Positions 23,012 through 31,499 are shown, counted from the first letter of the stretch. The stretch is DNA of 64,000 nucleotides from Cellvibrionaceae bacterium 1162T.S.0a.05 (GCA_000964245.1 LANB01000001.1:1826392-1890391); one strand, 5' to 3'. A program made the numbers and translations. Notes: generated by a model not told the origin, from the sequence alone.

Positions 23012-23967
23012 TGGCTTTTATTTCACCTCCAAACCTGCAGTTACCCTGGTCGTCGACGCGAGAAGACGACAAGCGCTACTGGAAAATCTTTTTTATTCTG
23101 CTGATTCCTTTTTTGGTAGTCAGCATCATTATTCCGTTTATTAAAGTACCGGAACCGACCCGGGAAGAACTTGAAGAACTGCCACCACAGCTCGCCCGAG
23201 TGGTACTTGAAGAACAGGAGATTCCGCCACCACCTCCACCTGAGCCCGAACCGGAACCCGAGCCCGAACCTGAAGATGAACCGGAGCCCGAGCCGGAACC
23301 TGAGCCCGAGCCGGAACCCGAGCCTGAGCCCGAACCAGAACCGGAACCTGTGCAGTTAGTAGAACAGGCGAGAGAAGCGGCCGAAGCGGAAATTAATCAA
23401 TTCGCCGATGCGCTGACTGACATGCGCGAGTCATTCGACCTCAGCGACGTGAATGCCAATGACCTGACTCAGGGAACTGGCGAAGCTGCAGAAATCGATC
23501 GCGCTATTATCGGTAAACAAGCGTCTGCGGGAAGCGGCGGTATTAATACCTCAAACATGAGTCGTAATACCGGTGGCGTTGCGCTTAGTGGCAAGCAAGA
23601 CACCAAGGTTGAAAGCAAATTGGCCACAGCCACGGGTGTAGGCGATGAAGATGGCGGCGCAAATAGCGGACCAGGCTCTGCACGCAGCAGTGAAGATATC
23701 CGTAAAGTGATGGACCAGAACAAAGCCGCTATTTTCAGTGTTTACAACCGGGCACTGCGTAAAAACCCCAGCCTGGAAGGCAAAGTGGTTTTCAAAATTG
23801 TTATTGAACCGAATGGACGTGTGAGCGCTGTAAGTATTGTGTCATCTGATTTGAACGATGCGGATCTTGAACGCAAACTTATGTCCAGAATTCGCTTAAT
23901 TAATTTTGGAACACGAAACGTCTCGCAAACGACATTGAATTACTCGTTTGACTTCCTACCAGGATAA
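23011..23967 (+). CDS. TonB-like energy transducer with AgmX/PglI-type C-terminus
   Basis: 318 aa with one N-terminal membrane helix (residues about 26-45), a long Glu-Pro/Pro repeat linker (about 75-112) spanning the periplasm, a Gly/Ser region with GSGGIN, and a C-terminal domain with the pattern EDIRKVMDQNKAAIFSVYNRAL, typical of AgmX/PglI C-terminal domain proteins, and a TonB-like fold. GTG start. Last gene of the operon, ending before a strong terminator. Probably couples TolQR motion to an outer-membrane or TPR partner. Confidence 0.87.
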   Translation: MAFISPPNLQLPWSSTREDDKRYWKIFFILLIPFLVVSIIIPFIKVPEPTREELEELPPQLARVVLEEQEIPPPPPPEPEPEPEPEPEDEPEPEPEPEPEPEPEPEPEPEPEPVQLVEQAREAAEAEINQFADALTDMRESFDLSDVNANDLTQGTGEAAEIDRAIIGKQASAGSGGINTSNMSRNTGGVALSGKQDTKVESKLATATGVGDEDGGANSGPGSARSSEDIRKVMDQNKAAIFSVYNRALRKNPSLEGKVVFKIVIEPNGRVSAVSIVSSDLNDADLERKLMSRIRLINFGTRNVSQTTLNYSFDFLPG

Positions 23968-23989
23968 ATCAAAAAGGTAAGCTCATTAA

Positions 23990-24017
23990 AAAGCCGCACT
24001 ATGTGCGGTTTTTTTTA
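23990..24017 (+). terminator. Rho-independent terminator of the TolQR/TonB operon
   Basis: CCGCAC stem (23994-23999) and GTGCGG (24003-24008) with a 3-base loop followed by a run of eight or more T. It also separates the operon from the convergent integrase gene. Confidence 0.85.
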
Positions 24018-24050
24018 TATCTACATACAGCACGTTTTTATAAAAATAAA

Positions 24051-25082
24051 TTAGCACGCTTGATCATAAAGCATGATGGGTTCAGTGCGGGATATTTCGT
24101 ATACACGTGATTTCTCTTTAATGTTGTCGAAAGGACTCACTACCGCATTGCCACCCATTTGTAAAACATGCGTATAAATTTGCGTAGTGCGTAAATCGGC
24201 ATGGCCTAACTGGTCTTGTACTGTTCTAATATCCGCGCCACGTGCTAAAAGATGCGTTGCAAAAGAGTGGCGTAAAGTGTGCGCAGTAACCTGTTTTTTT
24301 ATTCCCGCTTCACGCGCAGCTTTACGAATGGCTCGCTGAACGCCGCTTTCATCAATGTGATGGCGTCTGAGAGACTCATCTTCAGGATCTTTACTTAAAT
24401 TATGCGAAGGAAATAAGTACTGCCAACGTAGCATTTTATTTTCATTTTGCCATTTACGTCTTAATGCATAGGGCATATACACCCCGTCGAAATCCGGGTT
24501 ACGTAAATCGATATTCAAATAATCCGTCACAGTATTAATTTGATTGCGTAATAATGGTAACAACTCATTGGCGAGGGTCACTGTTCGGTGTTTACCGCCT
24601 TTCCCGTTGAATACACGAATACAACGATAATCAAAGTCTATATCCTGAACGCGAAGACGAATAGCTTCCATTAATCGTAACCCTGAGCCATACATTAAAG
24701 CGGTGACGAGGTACTGTTTAGGCGGGATTTTTGAGAAGAAGGCCCTTACTTCACCTTCGGTGAGTACTACGGGAATTTTCCGTGGAGAGTGGCTTTTAAT
24801 AAAATTGAGCTTAAGGTCTAAAGGGCGCCTCACAATATTTTTATACAAGAAGGCCAATGAATTTAAAGCCATCGCTTGGGTTTTAGGTGAAACTTTGCGA
24901 TCAACTGACAAGTAATTAAGAAACTGCTCAACATCTTGCTCAGAAAGTGCGTTGGGATGAGTCTTATTATGAAAGCGAATAAAATAGCGAATCCAATATA
25001 AGTAAGAGTCAATTGTTCTTTTTGAGTAGCTTCGTTTGAACATAAACTCTTCAATCGACGATAGATATTGTGATTTTGACAT
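24051..25082 (-). CDS. intI: Integron integrase IntI
   Basis: Tyrosine recombinase that inserts and excises gene cassettes at attI and attC. The catalytic set is complete: Arg in GSGLRLMEAIRLRV, Lys in GKGGKHRTV, HTLRHSFATHLL, LGHADLRTTQIYTHV with the nucleophile Tyr. The IntI-only insert (RRKWQNENKMLRWQYLFPS) is present, separating it from XerC/D. ATG at 25082 gives 343 aa, the family length; 56 further codons open upstream run through the promoter and LexA box and are rejected. It is transcribed away from the cassettes, as usual. Confidence 0.96.
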   Translation of the reverse strand: MSKSQYLSSIEEFMFKRSYSKRTIDSYLYWIRYFIRFHNKTHPNALSEQDVEQFLNYLSVDRKVSPKTQAMALNSLAFLYKNIVRRPLDLKLNFIKSHSPRKIPVVLTEGEVRAFFSKIPPKQYLVTALMYGSGLRLMEAIRLRVQDIDFDYRCIRVFNGKGGKHRTVTLANELLPLLRNQINTVTDYLNIDLRNPDFDGVYMPYALRRKWQNENKMLRWQYLFPSHNLSKDPEDESLRRHHIDESGVQRAIRKAAREAGIKKQVTAHTLRHSFATHLLARGADIRTVQDQLGHADLRTTQIYTHVLQMGGNAVVSPFDNIKEKSRVYEISRTEPIMLYDQAC

Positions 25083-25097
25083 GATTAATCCGTTATG

Positions 25098-25113
25098 CTG
25101 TACATCTATACAG
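25098..25113 (-). promoter_or_regulatory. LexA box controlling intI
   Basis: CTGT-N8-ACAG match (CTGTACATCTATACAG) 15 bp upstream of the intI start codon, overlapping the end of the predicted -10. Known of integrons: LexA represses intI and the SOS response releases it. Confidence 0.85.
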
Positions 25114-25140
25114 TATAGGGGTGCATCCATATAGTTGCAA
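25112..25140 (-). promoter_or_regulatory. intI promoter
   Basis: Read on the minus strand: -35 TTGCAA (25135-25140), 17-base spacer, -10 TATACT (25112-25117), which overlaps the LexA box by two bases. Spacing and -10 are near consensus. Confidence 0.75.
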
Positions 25141-25228
25141 CTAGCAGGAAAATGCTTTGTTTGACCTTGTTTAAATATCGGCCTGCTCAGGAATGTGTAC
25201 TTGTTGTGCTTTTGGAGGGGTGTTATAA
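25141..25228 (+). other. attI region and first cassette junction
   Basis: Spacer between the intI promoter and the first cassette. The recombination point is most likely G^TT at 25222-25224 (core GTTATAA). GGAGGGG at 25214-25220, just left of the junction, serves as ribosome-binding site for the first cassette ORF. Exact attI boundaries cannot be set from one sequence. Confidence 0.65.
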
Positions 25229-25229
25229 A

Positions 25230-25583
25230 ATGATCAGAATTAATAGTCATTTTGACGGGTTAAACTTGGATTTTAGCCGTCTATTAATATTGTTAGTACT
25301 CTCTGGAGAAAATTTGTCTATTTATATAAGAAATCAAGAGAGCAACGAAGAAATTGCTCACTTAGCAAAGGAAGAGTGGGAATTGCCGGCCCAAATAGAA
25401 TCGCTGGAAAATTGGTTAAATGAAAACGACTCAGTGATCGCGCCAGGTAATTACGTTGCAGACATTGGGTTTTCTATGCGTAAAAATGCATGCGGAGGCG
25501 GTGCTATTCTATCGGTAAAAGCAATGTCAATTATGTCAAGGCTTGGTATGAAATTGTACTTATCTGAGTATCCAGATGACTAA
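25230..25583 (+). CDS. Cassette 1: hypothetical protein
   Basis: 117 aa, first cassette after attI. No family recognised; mixed alpha/beta, acidic, contains GNYVADIGFSMRKNACGGGA. The ATG at 25230 follows GGAGGGG supplied by the attI side; an earlier frame extension to 25152 would cross attI. Being first it is probably the best expressed cassette. Its core start (TTATAA) does not match its own attC left arm (TACTAAC), unlike nearly all other cassettes. Confidence 0.7.
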   Translation: MIRINSHFDGLNLDFSRLLILLVLSGENLSIYIRNQESNEEIAHLAKEEWELPAQIESLENWLNENDSVIAPGNYVADIGFSMRKNACGGGAILSVKAMSIMSRLGMKLYLSEYPDD

Positions 25584-25592
25584 ATCGCAAAA

Positions 25593-25694
25593 TACTAACA
25601 AGTTGCTCCTGCTGAAATTTTTTCCGTTTCGTCTTTTGTGCTTAATAGCACAAAAGCCTACACTCCAAAAATTCAGCAGAGCAAAGCGTTATGC
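25593..25694 (+). other. attC of cassette 1
   Basis: Left core TACTAAC, right core GTTATGC; long imperfect inverted repeat (CTGCTGAAATTTTT with AAAAATTCAGCAG) between. Unique sequence type in the array. Confidence 0.8.
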
Positions 25695-25709
25695 ACTATA
25701 GGTAATAAA

Positions 25710-26123
25710 ATGCTTGAAGAGATACCTTTAAAATATCGGTATAAGATCGTTGCATGCTACGTGTCTTTCTTAATATATGCGTTCGTAAACTTTCTTATAT
25801 TTCATGGGAGGATTCATGGTCAGGAAAATATTGATGTAGAAAGATTGGTTAAAATAGGGATTTTAATCGCAATTTACGGCATGAGTATATTTTTTCTTAC
25901 TAAAAAGAAAAGACATATACTTGCAGTAATTTTTCTGTTTGGCCTTGTTGTACCCTTTAAACACATTTTAACTTACTGGACATTATTTATCGAAAATATC
26001 TCTACTGCTTCCATGCATGCCAGTGTAGTTTTTTATGGGCAGTTTATACCTATTCTAGGAGCGTCAGTTTTGCTGTTATCTAGTGCTAGGAATTATTATC
26101 GAGAAGTCGAGAAAAGTGCATAA
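25710..26123 (+). CDS. Cassette 2: four-helix membrane protein
   Basis: 137 aa with four predicted membrane segments (about residues 12-31, 46-64, 69-90, 106-125). No family recognised. The ATG at 25710 is chosen because the in-frame extension to 25638 lies in the attC of cassette 1. Its stop overlaps the left core site of its attC. Confidence 0.7.
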   Translation: MLEEIPLKYRYKIVACYVSFLIYAFVNFLIFHGRIHGQENIDVERLVKIGILIAIYGMSIFFLTKKKRHILAVIFLFGLVVPFKHILTYWTLFIENISTASMHASVVFYGQFIPILGASVLLLSSARNYYREVEKSA

Positions 26124-26222
26124 CAATCCGGTTAAGCTAGGGACAGTTTTTCCGTCGTTCCTTTTGTGTTTATTAATACAAAAGGCCCAACTCCAAAACT
26201 GCCCCTTACCGGGGCGTTATGT
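26118..26222 (+). other. attC of cassette 2 (family C)
   Basis: Cores GCATAAC and GTTATGT. Family C body: GGGACAGTTTTTCCGTCG with the complementary CCAACTCCAAAACTGCCCC. Confidence 0.88.
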
Positions 26223-26234
26223 TTCAACTAAACC

Positions 26235-26546
26235 ATGAGAAAGCGTAATTTTCCAAATATTGAGGGTGTGGTATTTAAAGAAATACCTAAATCGGCAATA
26301 AACCTCGATCAAAAAGATTTTGTCCATCCCTTAGAAGCGTACGATGACGATATCTTCTGTTGTTACGCCGTTACAAGTAATAAAGATGTATGGCAGAGTT
26401 CGGGTGGCCCCTGGAAAAAATTAACACCAGTTATTCACGAAAATGGCGATAAAGTTGTAGTTTTAAAATATTACAACATTCACGGTGGTAGGCCCTTCAA
26501 TATTGAATCGTTGTACCACTACGTATTTAATGAAACCAAAACATAA
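26235..26546 (+). CDS. Cassette 3: hypothetical protein
   Basis: 103 aa, soluble, no membrane segment. Contains SSGGPWKKLTPVIHENG and ends with NETKT. No family recognised. The ATG lies 19 bp after the cassette junction; the stop overlaps the attC left core, the tight packing seen through the array. Confidence 0.68.
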   Translation: MRKRNFPNIEGVVFKEIPKSAINLDQKDFVHPLEAYDDDIFCCYAVTSNKDVWQSSGGPWKKLTPVIHENGDKVVVLKYYNIHGGRPFNIESLYHYVFNETKT

Positions 26547-26647
26547 CAAATGTATCAACCGGACTCCATTTCCGTCGCTTGGTTTTTGTGCTTGAATAGC
26601 ACAAAAATCCAATCAACTACAATTCGCCGGTTATACCGGCGTTATGT
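26541..26647 (+). other. attC of cassette 3
   Basis: Cores ACATAAC and GTTATGT; unique body (CCGGACTCCATTTCCGTCG against CTACAATTCGCCGGTT). Confidence 0.83.
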
Positions 26648-26657
26648 GTAATTGGAT

Positions 26658-26978
26658 ATGAAGTCAGATAAAGGAACAAGCTATATATGGATATTCGTAT
26701 TATGGGCATTGACTACCGCTTTAATTATTCTACTAACTTTTATATTTGAAGCAGCGTTGCTATTGTTTTTACTTGCTGCCGTCGTTCCGATAGGAGGTAT
26801 TGCTCCTCTTGTTGTACAACTAAAAACCAAACGTCGGCTTACTTATATGTGGCAGCTAGGGAAGCATTACAACGAAGACCCTGTAGCTTTTAAAATGGTA
26901 ATAATAGTTAATTCTTTCATGGTGCTTTGGTTGGTTATATGGAGTGTCGGTGCGGTTAAACAACTTATATACACATAA
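26658..26978 (+). CDS. Cassette 4: small membrane protein
   Basis: 106 aa with three predicted membrane segments (about 9-29, 31-52, 80-100) and a basic loop KTKRR. ATG at 26658 preferred to a TTG two codons earlier. Not recognised. It precedes the first run of repeat cassettes. Confidence 0.66.
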   Translation: MKSDKGTSYIWIFVLWALTTALIILLTFIFEAALLLFLLAAVVPIGGIAPLVVQLKTKRRLTYMWQLGKHYNEDPVAFKMVIIVNSFMVLWLVIWSVGAVKQLIYT

Positions 26979-27113
26979 CAAAGCGCCTAATTTACTCCGG
27001 CCGCTGCGCGGCCTCCGCGGGACATTTGCTGCTTCGTTTCGCTTTGGACTGGCTGCGCCATTTTGTTCCAAAGCTACACTACACAGCAAATGCCCCTTGG
27101 CTTAGTGCTATGT
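26973..27113 (+). other. attC of cassette 4 (family A)
   Basis: Cores ACATAAC and GCTATGT (right core from the following repeat cassette). Family A body with GGACATTTGCTGCTTCG and the complementary ACAGCAAATGCCCC; about 140 bp with internal GGCCGCTGCGCGGCC hairpin. Confidence 0.88.
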
Positions 27114-27527
27114 GGCGGTATAGAATATTTTTTCATAAATAACTGACTTGGTTCCAGGCAATTAACAATCGGTCGAAATTACACGTTTTAATATTTCATG
27201 TTTTCCCGGTTGTTCCTGTCGGTAGTAAGATAATTCGTATTCACCCTCAAGGGGTAATATTTCAAATTCTTTATGTGGTAAGCAGTTGGAAGGTTTTATT
27301 GGCAAAGGGAGTTCATCGCGTTATTCTTCTCCCATTGTTTTAGTAATTAGCAAGAATTTAAATCACGCTTTGTGGTGTCGCTATTTTTTAGTTCAGGTTC
27401 GCCTCTTCGGCTCACAACTCGCAGGTAGAAACATCATGTGCCGCCACATAGCAAATTAATCTAGGAGCCCAGTCAGCTACGCAGTCTGGGCGGGACTCGC
27501 CTGGCGGCGAGCCCCTAATTAAAGGCG
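27108..27527 (+). repeat. Repeat cassette copy 1
   Basis: 420 bp cassette unit of the repeated family, from CTATGTGGCGG to AATTAAAGGCG. Its own attC spans 27446-27533 with variant cores ACATAGC and GCTATGT. A conserved promoter-like TTGGCA-N17-TATTCT lies at 27299-27327, pointing downstream. A 60-codon frame (FQAINNRSK...) is open but has no plausible start. Confidence 0.9.
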
Positions 27528-27947
27528 CTATGTGGCGGTATAGAATATTTTTTCATAAATAATGTAGTTTGTTCCAGGCAATAAACAATCGGTCGAAAAT
27601 ACCCGCTTCGTGTTTCCATATTTTCCTGATTGTTCCTGTCGGTTGTAAGAGATTTCGTTTTCACCCTCAAGGGGTATTGCTTCATATTCTTAACGTGGTC
27701 AGCGGTTGGAAAGTGTTATTGGCAAAGGGAGTTCATCGCGTTATTCTTCTCCCATTGTTTAAGTTATCAACAAGAATTTAATTCATGCATTGTGGTGTCG
27801 TGCTTTTATAGCTCAGGTTCGCCTTATCGGCTCACAACTGGCAAGTAAAAGAATCATGTGCCGCCACATAGCAATTTAATCTAGGAGCCCAGCCCACTGC
27901 GTAGTCTGGGCGGGACTCGCCTGGCGGCGAGCCCCTAATTAAAGACG
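27528..27947 (+). repeat. Repeat cassette copy 2
   Basis: 420 bp; attC 27866-27953, whose right core is GTTATGT because the next cassette is of the normal kind. Promoter-like motif at 27719-27747. The short frame (from TTG 27569) is open but its sequence diverges from other copies. Confidence 0.9.
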
Positions 27948-27962
27948 TTATGTGTTAGTACG

Positions 27963-28238
27963 ATGAATATAAAGGTACAGAATGCGTTAAAAAGAAAGGC
28001 AGCAGCTGAACGGCTTTTGCAGTTTGGCCCTTTGTTTCTTTTTGCTTTGTATTTGCTTGATAAAAATAGCTTTGCCTATTCGCTAGCTAGCATCCTGTTT
28101 TTCATATTTATCTTAATTTTCATTATTTTATCTTTTTCATGGCCGTTTATTAAGTGTCCAACTTGCAAAGAACTTTATTTTGCAAGTTGGCGAAATAGCC
28201 CTCCAATTGAAGATGGTTGTAGAGTATGTGGGAAATAG
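27963..28238 (+). CDS. Cassette 7: small membrane protein with zinc-ribbon-like cysteines
   Basis: 91 aa, two adjacent membrane segments (about 20-60), then a CPTC...CRVCGK pair of CxxC knuckles. Family unknown. It sits directly after repeat cassettes 1-2 and could be transcribed from their promoter-like motifs. Confidence 0.68.
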   Translation: MNIKVQNALKRKAAAERLLQFGPLFLFALYLLDKNSFAYSLASILFFIFILIFIILSFSWPFIKCPTCKELYFASWRNSPPIEDGCRVCGK

Positions 28239-28245
28239 CTAAAAC

Positions 28246-28386
28246 ACATAACAAAACGCCGAATATACTCCGGCCGCGGTGCGGCCTCCGCGGGACATTT
28301 GCTGCTTCGTTTCGCTTTGGAATGGCTGCGCCATTGTGCTCCAAAGCTACACTACGCAACAAATGCCCCTTGGCTTAGTGCTATGT
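28246..28386 (+). other. attC of cassette 7 (family A)
   Basis: Cores ACATAAC and GCTATGT; family A body nearly identical to 26973-27113. Confidence 0.88.
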
Positions 28387-28800
28387 GGCGGTATAGAATA
28401 TTTTTTCATAAATAACTGACTTGGTTCCAAGCAATAAACAATTGGTCGAAATTACACGTTTTAATATCACATGTTTTCCCGGTTGTTCCTGCCGGCAGTA
28501 AGATAATTCCTATTCACCCTCAAGGGGTAATATTTCAAATTCTTTATGTGGCAAGCAGTTGGAAGGTATTATTGGCAAAGGTAGTTCATCGCGTTATTCT
28601 TCTCCCATTGTTTTAGTAGTTACCAAGAATTTAAATCACGCTTTGTGGTATCGCAATTTTATAGTTCAGGTTCGCCTCATCGGCTCACAACTGGCAGGTA
28701 GCGAAATCATGTGCCGCCACATAGCAATTTAATCTAGGAGCCCAGTCTGCTCTGCAGTCTGGGCGGGACTCGCCTGGCGGCGAGCCCCTAATTAAAGGCG
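28381..28800 (+). repeat. Repeat cassette copy 3
   Basis: 420 bp; attC 28719-28806. Promoter-like motif 28572-28600. First of four consecutive copies. Short frame open, no start codon. Confidence 0.9.
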
Positions 28801-29219
28801 CTATGTGGCGGTATAGAATATTTTTTCATAAATAAAGTAGTTTGTTCCAGGCAATAAACAATCGGTCGAATTTACACGCTGAATTTATCCATGTTTTACC
28901 GGTTGTTCCTGTAGGCAATAAGAGAATTGGTTTTTACCCTCAAGGGGTAACATCTCAAATTCTTTATGTGGTTAGCGGTTGGTAGGCTTATTGGCAAAGG
29001 GAGTGCATCGCGTTATTCTTCACCCATTGTTTTAGTAATTAGCAAGAATATAAATCATGCTTTGTGGTGTCGCTATTTTGTAGTTCAGGTTCGCCTCTTC
29101 GGCTCACAACTCGCAAGTAGAAAAATCATGTGCCGCCACATAGCAAATTAATCTAGGAGCCCAGTCTGCTCTGCAGTCTGGGCGGGACTCGCCTGGCGGC
29201 GAGCCCCTAATTAAAGGCG
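28801..29219 (+). repeat. Repeat cassette copy 4
   Basis: 419 bp; attC 29138-29225. Promoter-like motif 28991-29019 intact, although the short frame is broken by TAG and a one-base deletion just before it. Confidence 0.9.
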
Positions 29220-29666
29220 CTATGTGGCGGTATAGAATATTTTTTCATAAATAATTGAGTTGGTTCCAGGCAATTAACAATCGGTCGAAATTACACGTTT
29301 TAATATTTCATGTTTTCCCGGTTGTTCCTGTCGGCAGTAAGAGAATTCGTTTTCACCCTCAAGGGGCAATAGTTCAAATTCTTGTTGTGGTTAGTGGTTG
29401 GAAAGTGTATTGGCAAAGGGAGTGCATAGCGTTATTCTTCTCCCATTATTCAAGTTTTATCAAGATTTTAAATCATGCTTTGTTGTGTCGCGGTTTTCTG
29501 GCTGAGGTTCGCCTTATGGGCTCACAACTCGTACCAGAGGTATCATGTGTCGCCGCATAGCAAAGTTATCAAAACGACACTTTGGCTTACGCGCCATGTT
29601 GTGCATTCGCTTTGCTCATTTTTGCACAACATTACGCTCCAGCCAAAGTGCGTTTCATAACAAGCG
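29220..29666 (+). repeat. Repeat cassette copy 5, with exchanged attC
   Basis: 447 bp; the body matches the family up to about 29560, but the usual attC arm is replaced by a different one (29555-29672, cores GCATAGC and GCTATGA, with GACACTTTGGCT complementary to AGCCAAAGTGCG). Promoter-like motif 29410-29438. The short frame is broken by a one-base deletion. Confidence 0.87.
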
Positions 29667-30086
29667 CTATGAGGCGGTATAGAATATTTTTTCATTAACA
29701 ATGTGGTTTGTTCCAGGCAATTAACAATCGGTCGAAATTACACGTATTGATATTGCATGTTTTCCCGGTTGTTCCTGTAGGCAATAAGAGAATTGGTTTT
29801 CACCCTCAAGGGGTAATATTTCAAATTCTTAATATGGTTAGTGGTTGGAAAGTGTTATTGGCAAAGGGAGTTCATCGCGTTATTCTTCTCCCATTTTTTT
29901 AGTAATTAGCAAGAATTTAAATCACGCTTTGTGGTGTCGCTATTTTCTGGTTCAGGTTCGCCTCATCGGCTCACAACTGGCAAGTAGAAACATCATGTGC
30001 CGCCACATAGCAATTTAATCTAGGAGCCCAGTCTGCTGTGCAGTCTGGGCGGGACTCGCCTGGCGGCGAGCCCCTAATTAAAGGCG
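29667..30086 (+). repeat. Repeat cassette copy 6
   Basis: 420 bp; begins CTATGAGGCGG. attC 30005-30092. Promoter-like motif 29858-29886. Short frame open from TTG 29708. Confidence 0.9.
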
Positions 30087-30102
30087 TTATGTTTCACCCT
30101 AA

Positions 30103-30408
30103 ATGAAATTAGATCTTGAACCAGAGAGTAACCGTAAGGCTTTGGAGAATGCCACAAAGTTTTCGGTAGGTACTATGCTCATATTTAAACCGGGTTTTTA
30201 CTATTTTCTTGGTGGTATATTCATCCTATTTGGGTTAGTGGCTATATTTTCAGCAGACGGCGTTTTTAAAAGACAGCCCGAAAATTTAAGCCAGAATGAA
30301 GCGGGGTTGCTCTCTCTTGCTGTTGGTCTTCTTATTGTGGGGTTGTGTAAGCTTGCTCTATGGCTAATTAAAAATCAAAAAAAGTTAGCCAATAGTGAGA
30401 AACAGTAA
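30103..30408 (+). CDS. Cassette 12: small membrane protein
   Basis: 101 aa with two predicted membrane helices (about 28-49 and 68-86) and a charged tail. Not recognised. Follows four repeat cassettes in a row. Confidence 0.67.
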   Translation: MKLDLEPESNRKALENATKFSVGTMLIFKPGFYYFLGGIFILFGLVAIFSADGVFKRQPENLSQNEAGLLSLAVGLLIVGLCKLALWLIKNQKKLANSEKQ

Positions 30409-30423
30409 GAAGTGTGAGTCCTA

Positions 30424-30550
30424 ACATAACAAACCGCTGTAATCGCGCCTATGGCGCTGGGACAGCCTTTCCGTTGCTTGCTTATGCGCTTTTCGCTACG
30501 CTAGCGCAACACAATCAACTACAAGGCTGCCCCTAAGCGGAGCGTTAGAA
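30424..30550 (+). other. attC of cassette 12 (family E)
   Basis: Cores ACATAAC and GTTAGAA. Family E body (GGGACAGCCTTTCCGTTGC, CTACAAGGCTGCCCC), shared only with 41919-42045. Confidence 0.87.
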
Positions 30551-30557
30551 GGCAACC

Positions 30558-30980
30558 ATGATTGAAAGCGCGGAAGAATTCGTTAGGCTGAGGAACAGCG
30601 AGATTCAAGAAGAATATACTCGCGCGGCACATGACGAAGCTCCAATTGAAGTGTGGAATGCCCTTCTTGAGAATTATCCAGATATGGCTTTTTGGGTGGC
30701 TCAAAACAAAACTGTGCCGTACGAGCTACTGGAAGTTCTATCACATCATGAAGAAGAACGCGTTCGTTCAATGGTAGCAATGAAAAATAAACTTAAGGAA
30801 CCACTTCTTCTTGAGTTAGCATCTGATACAAGCGATTCAGTTCGTATGAGTGTTGCACGGCACAAAAATGCTACATTAACAGTGCTCAAAAAACTTAAGA
30901 GCGACTCTTGGGGTGAAATAGCCTCTGTTGTATCGGATAGAATTGAAAGAGGGAACTACAAATTAACAAAAACCTTCTAA
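30558..30980 (+). CDS. Cassette 13: HEAT/LRV-like repeat protein
   Basis: 140 aa, all helical. Repeats of the kind VRSMVAMKNKLKEPLLLELASD and VRMSVARHKNATLTVLKKL follow the leucine-rich-variant/HEAT pattern (VR..VA....P...L..L..D). Probably a protein-protein interaction module; partner unknown. The stop overlaps the left core TTCTAAC of its attC. Confidence 0.75.
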   Translation: MIESAEEFVRLRNSEIQEEYTRAAHDEAPIEVWNALLENYPDMAFWVAQNKTVPYELLEVLSHHEEERVRSMVAMKNKLKEPLLLELASDTSDSVRMSVARHKNATLTVLKKLKSDSWGEIASVVSDRIERGNYKLTKTF

Positions 30981-31059
30981 CAAGAAAAGGCAGCATCGCC
31001 CACGCAAAAAGCGCGTGGGCTGGACTCGCTAACGCTCGCCGCTGCTTTGGGCGTTATAC
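30975..31059 (+). other. attC of cassette 13
   Basis: Short site: cores TTCTAAC and GTTATAC; body AAAGGCAGC...GCTGCTTT with an inner GCCCACGC/GCGTGGGC hairpin. Confidence 0.83.
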
Positions 31060-31076
31060 AACAGAAGATCAAGTTA

Positions 31077-31499
31077 ATGGAAGTTTGGAACACGCCATTT
31101 AAAGACACAGAATACCCTAGTGTGGGCATGTTTATTAATATGCATGAAAATGAAGTGGACGAGGTGTTTGCAATTGTGGCCCCAGATGGTATTGATCGAT
31201 ACCCAAAGTACCTGATTAGTTATGGGAGAAATTCGGTTGAAGTAAAGTACTATGAAGAGGCATTTTCTCCTGAAAGAGGATATGAATTACTTGTGCGAAA
31301 TGGGCCTAAAGTTTGTTCTCTAATATGGAACACTTCTCCGAGTGTACGGAGTTATGAAGATTATGTAACTGATAAAAATAAGCTTAAGCACTTCATTATC
31401 TTTGGAGGCGATAATATTCTAGAGGTTGTAACCGCTGATGTTCCAAAAATCGAAGTTATTTCTAGTCCTGCATCGATTCGGCTAAGTGTAAATGTATAA
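31077..31499 (+). CDS. Cassette 14: hypothetical protein
   Basis: 140 aa, soluble, contains EVFAIVAPDGIDRYPKYLIS and YYEEAFSPERGYELL. No family recognised. ATG 31077 chosen; an upstream TTG at 31047 lies in the attC. Stop overlaps the attC left core. Confidence 0.68.
   Translation: MEVWNTPFKDTEYPSVGMFINMHENEVDEVFAIVAPDGIDRYPKYLISYGRNSVEVKYYEEAFSPERGYELLVRNGPKVCSLIWNTSPSVRSYEDYVTDKNKLKHFIIFGGDNILEVVTADVPKIEVISSPASIRLSVNV

Noticed and set aside
24051-25250. Longer integrase start at 25250
   Set aside because: It would place the promoter, LexA box and attI side inside the coding region; residue 57 gives the family N-terminus.
27108-30086. CRISPR array suggested by closely spaced repeats
   Set aside because: Units are about 420 bp long, contain attC arms and differ along their whole length; no short direct repeats with unique spacers.
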